Translations under genes and position numbers: made by a program
NCBI GenBank assembly: GCA_004151065.3
Contig: NWUY0300060119.1
Location: forward strand, 14,518-27,186
Source of the DNA: Larix sibirica
Taxonomy: Eukaryota; Streptophyta; Pinopsida; Pinales; Pinaceae
Reading direction: 5' to 3'
Length of the DNA: 12,669 nucleotides
Shown: positions 8,274 through 12,669 of the stretch, one piece after another
How positions within the stretch are numbered: position 1 is the stretch's first letter
How the letters are laid out: every line of letters starts with the position of its first letter
Notes under the pieces: generated by a model
Seen by the model: the letters and a program-made list of their open reading frames with translations, nothing else
Database searches by the model: none
Told to the model about the DNA's origin: nothing

Positions 8274-8316
8274 GGTTCATCAAACTTCAACCTTGAGGTT
8301 TAAAGTTTGGTGAACC
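8274..8316. repeat. Imperfect inverted repeat (hairpin 1)
   Basis: Arms GGTTCATCAAACTT and AAGTTTGGTGAACC pair with one mismatch, followed inward by AACCT/AGGTT around a TG loop. It lies exactly where the Gag reading frame ends. Confidence 0.8.
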
Positions 8317-8333
8317 TAACAAAAGAAATTGAA

Positions 8334-8366
8334 GTTCGATGAGGTTTTCGAAACCTCATTCCGAAC
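8334..8366. repeat. Imperfect inverted repeat (hairpin 2)
   Basis: GTTCG plus ATGAGGTTT pairs with AAACCTCAT plus CGAAC around a TCG loop, with a two-base bulge (14 pairs). Its left arm resembles the complement of the left arm of hairpin 1. Confidence 0.8.
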
Positions 8367-8426
8367 CTATTCGACATATCTCAAGGAAAACATGATGTGA
8401 ATTCAAACCCTAAACAAACATGAAGG

Positions 8427-8834
8427 GTGAATCTCAATTTATTCATTTTTTCGATTTCTTTTCAATTAAAGAAAAGAAACAAATTATTATCGACAAGATT
8501 GGAAGACCTTGTTTATGTTTGTAGTAATATGCAATTGGCTTTAAGTAGTGTAGCCAGAGATTCATCTGATTCCTCTAGCCCATGGTTTGCACCTATTCTG
8601 AGTGCAAAAGAAGATGATCTTGGCACTAATGGTGACAAGGGTGATGAGTCTAGTAATAATAGATTTCCACTTATTGATGAATATGATGATCATAATTCTA
8701 GTGCCTTTACTACTCCATGTGATCTTGTTTATTTAGAGCTTTATGATTATTTTTTCAATCGAAAAAAAAAGTTTCTTGCTATTCATGGGGTGAATCAAAG
8801 AAGCTTACACATGTTACCTATCCCTTGGACATAA
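8427..8834 (+). pseudogene. Probable hAT transposase C-terminal fragment
   Basis: This is a 135-codon open frame on the plus strand, opposite to both flanking elements. The part LKKRNKLLSTRLEDLVYVCS NMQLA resembles the end of the hAT dimerisation domain, where a KRN.L...RL.DLVYV.YN.RL pattern is typical. An acidic Ser-rich tail follows (RDSSDSSSPWFAPILSAKED and DEYDDHNSSAF). hAT transposases cut and paste DNA elements; the catalytic RNase-H-like core, the BED finger and most of the dimerisation domain are not present here, since upstream sequence is stop-rich on this strand. The listed first Met precedes the homology and need not be a real start. The call rests on one short motif; an unrelated plant repeat ORF is the alternative. 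Confidence 0.5.
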
Positions 8835-9037
8835 ACTGTTTTACATTCACTACAATATTAACTTATAGATCAGAGATCAAATCCGTCCTCTATCGATACT
8901 CCAAAGAAGTATGTTTTTTTGCAAAGTGTTTACATTTTGTCCATATTACAAAATATATATATTTTCACTAGTACTGTCGATAATAACCTTTTTCCCAAAT
9001 TAGTTATCATGACATTAACAAAAACAAAAAAGTGGAG
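8835..9037. other. AT-rich non-coding segment, possible LINE 3' UTR
   Basis: No coding signal. It sits between the hAT-like fragment and the stop of the LINE RNase H. The plus strand has a run of seven T at about 8914-8920, which would be a short A tail on the LINE strand, and an AT repeat (atatatata) near 8953. The A run is too short to prove the LINE end. Confidence 0.4.
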
Positions 9038-9612
9038 TTAATAGACCCTGTATTGTCCTTCCTCCCTAAGCTTGTTATCTGCAAAATAGGAGAAATGGAG
9101 AATTCCTTCTCCACAATGTAATCCCTCCTTAGAGAGTGTATCAACTCGTTGGTTGTTTATCGTTGAGATATGCTGAAAATTATAGGACTCAAGTTGTTGA
9201 AGAAGAAAGGAAATCCTCATTTTCCAATGCTCAAGGGAGGCCACCCGAAGGAGTCGCTTGCCTTGAATCCATTCAATGATCGCAGTAGAGTCTCCAAATA
9301 CTTGTAAACCTGTGATGTTCTTGGAGATGGCAAAGGTAAGGAGACCCCAGAGTGCCAATATTATGCTCTGGAATTGCTTCCCAATCCACATCCAAAGGAG
9401 ATCCCATAATAGTAATCAAAGGAAACTATGAGTATACAGCCCGCTCCACACATGCCTTTCTGTTCGGCACCATCAAAATATCCCACTGGACTCAAGTCTA
9501 TATTAAGCGGAAAGTAGGATTTTATTGAGTACAAGCTTCCTTTCAATTGCATCAAGGAGAAACATCGAAATTTATGTGCAAGCCCAAACAAAGTTGCACT
9601 TGAATCCTTCAA
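9038..9612 (-). pseudogene. LINE RNase H domain (RVT_3 type), frameshifted
   Basis: RNase H removes RNA from the hybrid after reverse transcription. The 9612-9361 frame reads KFRCFSLMQLKGSLYS and the first catalytic Asp in PVGYFDGAEQKGMCGAGCIL, then ISFGCGLGSNSRA and a TAA. The downstream frame (9391-9038) resumes as ILALWGLLTFA, then LQVFGDSTAIIEWIQGK with the next catalytic Asp, LEHWKMRISFLLQQLESYNF and HISTINNQRVDTLSKEGL with the last Asp. The break falls exactly at the usual catalytic Glu after the RA pair. The sequence style matches the RNase H attached to plant LINE and reverse-transcriptase-like proteins. It ends at a stop at 9038 after NKLREEGQYRVY. Confidence 0.88.
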
Positions 9613-9779
9613 ATAGGATCAGGTTTCTTAATCTCTAGATGCTCCAGATAAAAAATAAGGGAAGGTAGATAATTCCCTTCAACAACGATACCATCTGGCA
9701 AGAACAAAATCTAAAGTTCCCAGATTCCAACAAAAATCAATGCCCAACGATTTGATACTTCATTCTAGATCTGTAGTGT
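9613..9779 (-). pseudogene. LINE linker between zf-RVT and RNase H
   Basis: In shifting frames the minus strand reads QI, a TAG, NEVSNRWAL, then DFCWNLGTLDFVLARWYRC, a TGA, and FLSGASRD. This is the low-complexity connection that commonly follows zf-RVT in plant LINE proteins. No catalytic motif. At least two frameshifts. Confidence 0.6.
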
Positions 9780-10397
9780 AAATTGGCAATGAATAAACAG
9801 ATGTTCCACTGACCCAACATCCCGGAAACAGAAAGGAAAAACGTTTCAGTCCATTCCCCCGCTTCTGATATAATTATCAACAGTTAAGATCTTATTGTTA
9901 AGAGCCAACCAGGTGAAACAAATAATTTTTTTGGGTGCATGCCAATACCATAAACAACGATGCCACCACCTTGGTTGTTCAAGTAGTTGCTTTGACGCAA
10001 TGGTCGAGTAAGCCAAGGTTGTGGTGATCTCACCCCACGGCCAATCAAGGCTATCATGTTGTGTTAATAGTCGAATCCCACAATGGTTCAGAACAGTAAT
10101 GTAATCATCCCATTCTCGGCCTGCCTCCCCCAACAATCCAATATCTGTTTCCAACCACCAGTAAGCTGAGGATGGGCCAAATTGTAAATTCCTAGCATGA
10201 TTTAAAAAGTAAAGCCCTTTAGAATGAAATGATTCCACCGTAGCCAATGAAAGGTGTAACTTGCACCAGGTCATTGGGTCCACCCCCAATCGGATTTGAA
10301 AGCCATCACCCACCCACCATAACAAATATCCATTTAATAGTGGAAACACCTCCAATAAGCCTCACCAAATGTTCAATGTTCCCAACTTTTTTTTAGG
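9780..10397 (-). pseudogene. LINE ORF2 C-terminal region with zf-RVT zinc-binding domain
   Basis: The frame is the same as that of the upstream RT fragment, separated only by in-frame stops (TGA at 10403-10401 and 10364-10362). It reads FPLLNGYLLWWVGDGFQIRL and GVDPMTW, the connection region of plant LINE ORF2, then ASKQLLEQPRWWHRCLWYWH, APKKIICFTWLALNNKILTV and DNYIRSGGMD. After an in-frame TGA (9848-9846) it continues as NVFPFCFRDVGSVEHLFIHC QF. This is the zf-RVT domain: a W..W....PKK..FTWLA block followed by C-x2-C, HLF and C ligands, with the first Cys of the C-x2-C pair replaced by Phe. The domain binds nucleic acid or stabilises ORF2. Confidence 0.85.
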
Positions 10398-11282
10398 CTG
10401 TCAGATCCAATCAATAACTGATTGTCCTTTAAGGTATTTGTCACGCATAATCAATCCCCACAGACCAGTATGAGGAAGAGCCCGCCACATGCTCTTAAGA
10501 TGAAGTGCCTAATAGACCCGAAAAATATTTCTAACACCCCATCCACCTAAATTCCTTAGCCTGGAAATGCATTCCCAAGCCACTATATGAGGTCCTTTTT
10601 TGTCTTGTATTGCAGACCACAAGAAATTGAAAGAAAGCTGTCAGAATTGATGAAGTATGCAAGCCGATACTTTTGCCAAATTAAACCAATAAGCCGAAAG
10701 GTTAGTAAGTACTGACCTTAGAAGCACAAGACGACCCCCTAGTGATAATTTCCTATTATACCAAGCGTTGATCTCTTTGTCAAATTTCTTAATGAGCCAA
10801 TGCCAATCCTTAGCTTGATAATCATTCAACTTAAGAAAATACCCCAGGTACTTCATGCCATCATCAATTCCCTGAAGTTCAAATGGGAATAATGTGCTAA
10901 TATGTCCCTTGACTTCTTCCTCCAGATTCATATGGTAAAGACAAGACTTTGGAACACTGATCACCATACCAAATGCAAAACAAAATAGATTCGGGAGTTC
11001 TTTGAAGTGATGCCACTCTTCAAGCTTGCCAATACCAAATAATAATACATCATCAACAAATAAAAGGTGTGTGATAGAATGATTTTTGGAGATTTTAATC
11101 CCCGAAATCTTCCTCTCACTTTTCACCCTATTCAAGAGCCTGCCCAATCCTTCAATAAACAGCATAAACAAAAGTGGTGAAAGTGGGAAACCCTGACAGA
11201 GTCCTCGGGTCCCCTGAAAAAAGGAAGTAGGGCAACCATTGACAAGAACAACATAATTAGCTAAAGTAACACAGCCAAGGAT
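10398..11282 (-). pseudogene. LINE reverse transcriptase, distal half only
   Basis: From 11282 the minus strand reads ILGCVTLANYVVLVNGCPTS, FFQGTRGLCQGFPLSPLLFM and LFIEGLGRLLNRVKSER, then HLLFVDDVLLFGIGKLEEWH (catalytic FVDD Asp pair at about 11054-11049), SVPKSCLYHMNLEEEVK, MKYLGYFLKLND and KLSLGGRLVLLRSVLTNLSA YWF. This covers RT motifs from RGL.QG.PLSP onward plus the thumb. In-frame stops are TGA 10643-10641, TAG 10511-10509 and TGA 10403-10401, with no frameshift over about 880 bp. The usual N-terminal RT motifs and the endonuclease are missing. The last codon before the fragment is a TAG (11285-11283) where the family normally has Trp. Confidence 0.92.
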
Positions 11283-11285
11283 CTA

Positions 11286-11310
11286 TTGAGTAACTTCAAA
11301 TGTCCATCCA
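11286..11310 (-). other. LINE internal deletion junction (ORF1 knuckle to RT)
   Basis: The ORF1 frame runs through RCHVCGVDGHLKLLNRSLAV, and within about 20 bp another frame becomes the RT segment ILGCVTLANYVV. In intact plant LINEs about 2 kb of coding sequence (rest of ORF1, endonuclease, RT fingers) lies between these two points. The exact breakpoint cannot be placed by eye. Confidence 0.75.
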
Positions 11311-12163
11311 CCCCACACACATGGCATCTAAATGGCAACCGCCAATAGTCCAAGGGTTGTTTAATTCTCTTATCCCCCCAGTTGATAGAAATCACATTAG
11401 GCAGCCCTTTATCCGCATCCATTTCCGTAAGCACCCAAGCAATCCTCTTATCTTCATGATAGAGCAATTTCTCATCGAAATAGATAAAACAACCAATCCT
11501 ATTAGCCAATGAAACAAAAATATCACGGGACCAACGTTCAATCTGAAAACCTTTGAGTAGGACTCAGAAGTGAGTCCTCTGGAGAGTCTCAGTGTGAGGA
11601 TTGAAATCAGTGTGCCAACGTTTAAGGCAAAGGGATCCTCTGCCAATAACCCATGTCTGTTCAAGAATTTGGGTTGCATGGTCATCATCTAAAAAATGGG
11701 AGACAACCCAATTGTTCACAAGGATATGGACTCTTGGACAGTAATGAAGAAAGGGCTTCCAAACCTCAGTAATCCAAGCCAAAATTGAAGAGCGGTTGAT
11801 AGGAGTGAAACAAACTTTACCAACCAAAGCCCGCATAGAGAGGCTCAAAACCCGCCCAATCTGAACATCCTTTCCCGCAATCATCTCAGGTTCCTCCGCA
11901 CGAAGTTTAAACACCTTTTGAGCCCTGTGGTTCTTCGCCTTCAAACCTTGGCTACGTGACAGCCCTCCACCCCTTCAAGGAAGCTTGTCAAGTTCAAAAT
12001 GTTCACAAGACTCTGAGTCCTCTTCTGACAAAGGAGGAGGTTCGTCACTCGACAAAGAGAGGAGAGGGTCATCACGAGAGGTGAAAGCACTATGTTCGAA
12101 GGCCCTAGAAACTCCCATAGCATCATTACCACCTGACCCACCCTAGGGATCCACAATAACCAT
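11303..12163 (-). pseudogene. LINE ORF1 (DUF4283 plus CCHC knuckle), with stops
   Basis: ORF1 proteins of plant LINEs bind the element RNA. A single minus-strand frame runs from an ATG at 12163-12161 (MVIVDP, then a TAG at 12145-12143) through GGSGGNDAMGVSRAFE, an acidic Ser-rich tract (LSLSSDEPPPLSEEDSES), a TGA at 11977-11975, KAKNHRAQKVFKLRAEEPEM, the DUF4283-like part (WITEVWKPFLHYCPRVHILV, VSHFLDDDHATQILEQTWVI, LCLKRWHTDFNPHTE), a TGA at 11566-11564, VLLKGFQIERWSRDIFVSLA, NRIGCFIYFDEKLLYHEDKR, ISINWGDKRIKQPLDYW and the knuckle start CHVCGVDGHL. The last Cys of the knuckle is lost at the deletion junction (Asn at that spacing). No frameshift occurs over about 860 bp. A second possible start is the internal ATG at 12118-12116. 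Confidence 0.85.
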
Positions 12164-12295
12164 CTGACACAAGTGTCACTTCCACTAGGACAAGAGTAAT
12201 AGAGAAAAAACACAGTCCACAAATTAAGGACCCTAGCACTAAAGGTCGCAAAAATGATGGCCTCGTAAATCGAGTCAATAAAATGCCATAAAGGA

Positions 12296-12310
12296 GGGCG
12301 GGTCCCGCCC
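12296..12310. repeat. GC-rich palindrome
   Basis: GGGCGGG-T-CCCGCCC has perfect 7-bp arms with one central base. It is the most GC-rich spot of the window and lies 130 bp upstream of ORF1. Confidence 0.75.
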
Positions 12311-12530
12311 CAGCAAGTCACCCCAAAGGCACACAAATGCAACAGAAAGGTGGTCTGAGCACAAAGCCAAGGAAAACAGAGACAGTGTGCCAAAGAAAAT
12401 GCGAAATACCGGTTCTAAAAAAACCTACCCAAACAGCAAAGGACCTGAAACCACTAATAAGCGCCTTCCCAGAAGAGTCCACGATCAAGGAAGCACCTGA
12501 ACATACCAGCTAAGTAGTCTGCCATAGCCA

Positions 12531-12570
12531 CCCTAAAACCTCCCACGAAAACCCTAACCTCCCACAACAG
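12531..12570. repeat. Imperfect tandem repeat with telo-box-like motif
   Basis: Two units, CCCTAAAACCTCCCACGAAAA and CCCTAACCTCCCACAACAG on the plus strand, with AAACCCTAA spanning their join (12549-12557). It resembles plant telomere-type repeats only loosely. Confidence 0.5.
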
Positions 12571-12669
12571 AAGAGCGGGGATTATAATAGAGAACCTAAC
12601 CTTCTTGTTACAAGTAGGCGACAAGAATAGAAATTTTGACCATGTTTTAAATTTTGTGAAACAATTTCA

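Larger units (their letters stand above)
1985..8275 (-). mobile_element. Degenerate Ty3/gypsy LTR retrotransposon, internal region
   Basis: The minus strand carries, in element order, Gag capsid segments (about 7850-7330), CCHC knuckles (7216-6663), aspartic protease (6312-5764), an extra spacer with Gag-like segments (5760-4600), reverse transcriptase (4410-3800), RNase H (3741-3230) and integrase (3227-1985). The order PR-RT-RH-INT defines Ty3/gypsy as opposed to Ty1/copia. The integrase C-terminus has a GPF motif (in LGPFIVVEM) and no chromodomain, which with the sequence style points to the non-chromoviral Tat-like side; this lineage call is an inference. There are many stops and frameshifts, and it is non-autonomous today. 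LTRs, primer binding site and target-site duplication were not recognised. Confidence 0.9.
6663..8275 (-). pseudogene. Ty3/gypsy Gag (capsid and nucleocapsid), broken
   Basis: Gag forms the cytoplasmic virus-like particle and packages element RNA. The reading extends from about 8275 with an acidic N-terminal part (AKLVLEEAVE, LVEVEDQDDLNDVFVDV). The capsid follows in scattered frames: DVEQHWFLCEAIW (about 7770-7730), ASKLVEFQTTLRDSFTMYMK (about 7705-7645), FKGEFAWEYAQRF (about 7550-7510) and KKWFIQGLFPLTRIPLSK (about 7455-7400), the last two being the usual C-terminal capsid signature of plant Ty3 Gag. Five CCHC-type modules follow (7216 to 6663). At least six frameshifts or stops are visible. 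No start codon is assigned because the N-terminus is poorly conserved and the 5' boundary near 8275 may be truncated. Confidence 0.8.
8914..12600 (-). mobile_element. Degenerate L1-type LINE retrotransposon with internal deletion
   Basis: The minus strand carries a leader, ORF1 (DUF4283-like plus CCHC), the distal half of an RT with FVDD, a zf-RVT zinc-binding domain and a terminal RNase H. This is the domain order of plant L1-type elements that acquired a plant-like RNase H. The AP-type endonuclease and the first RT motifs, normally between the knuckle and the RT core, are absent through a deletion near 11290-11305. Ends are approximate: no target-site duplication was found, the 3' end may be at the T run near 8914, and the 5' end is somewhere in the leader. 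Confidence 0.88.
12164..12669 (-). other. LINE 5' leader and flank, no gene
   Basis: No domain is visible on either strand; open frames here run against or across the true ORF1 start. It would contain the internal promoter and 5' UTR of the LINE. Two visible structures are a GC palindrome (12296-12310) and a 20-bp imperfect tandem repeat with a telo-box-like AAACCCTAA (12531-12570). The last about 70 bp, AT-rich, may be flanking DNA. Confidence 0.5.

Noticed and set aside
8914-8920. LINE poly(A) tail
   Set aside because: Seven consecutive A on the LINE strand is weak evidence and no target-site duplication was found; kept only as a tentative boundary.
1221-8990. LTR pair for the Ty3 element
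   Set aside because: I compared 8.2-9.0 kb with 0-2 kb by eye and found only short matches such as the 12-base stretch near 670 and 8302; not enough for an LTR. A dot plot would decide.
11300-11512. Plus-strand open frame opposite ORF1
   Set aside because: Antisense to the well-supported ORF1 region; no domain.
11941-12393. 150-codon minus-strand open frame in the LINE leader
   Set aside because: It overlaps the true ORF1 N-terminus in another frame, ends near the ORF1 stop at 11977 and has a composition unlike a folded domain; the ORF1 frame with DUF4283 is the supported one.
12531-12570. Interstitial telomere array
   Set aside because: Only two imperfect units with extra bases; too short and irregular to be a telomere relic.
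1-12669. A functional host gene, tRNA, rRNA, CRISPR or bacterial defence system
   Set aside because: No domain, cloverleaf, repeat-spacer array or operon structure was found; every recognisable coding domain belongs to transposable elements.

Overview
The window looks like seed-plant nuclear repeat DNA: AT-rich, with no intact gene, filled with relics of three transposable-element classes typical of large plant genomes. Nearly all coding signal is on the minus strand, so the elements read from high to low coordinates. I see no prokaryotic gene layout, tRNA, rRNA or CRISPR. Species is not determinable; a large repeat-rich genome such as a conifer or big angiosperm is an inference.

From the right: about 9040-12600 is a decayed non-LTR (LINE, L1-type) retrotransposon on the minus strand. 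It has a 5' leader (12164-12669), ORF1 (DUF4283-like domain plus CCHC knuckle, 12163-11303), a large internal deletion near 11290-11305 that removed the rest of ORF1, the endonuclease and the first half of the RT, the remaining RT (from about 11282, FVDD at about 11055), a zf-RVT domain, and a plant-type RNase H ending near 9038. Between about 8274 and 9037 lie two strong hairpins and a plus-strand fragment resembling the C-terminal end of a hAT-type transposase.

From about 8275 down to about 1985 is a heavily mutated Ty3/gypsy polyprotein on the minus strand in the order Gag capsid, an array of CCHC knuckles, protease, an extra region containing Gag-like segments, RT, RNase H and integrase (D-D35-E visible, no chromodomain). 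It resembles non-chromoviral (Tat-like) elements. No LTR pair was recognised. Below it is about 760 bp of non-coding spacer, then an unrecognised decayed minus-strand reading frame (1220 to the window edge) that may be an additional ORF of the same element.

Nothing here appears able to function now: every domain carries stops, frameshifts or deletions. The items most worth a second look are the Gag-like region between protease and RT, the five-module zinc-knuckle array, the unidentified ORF downstream of integrase, a 61-bp direct repeat around an ambiguous base, and the LINE deletion junction.
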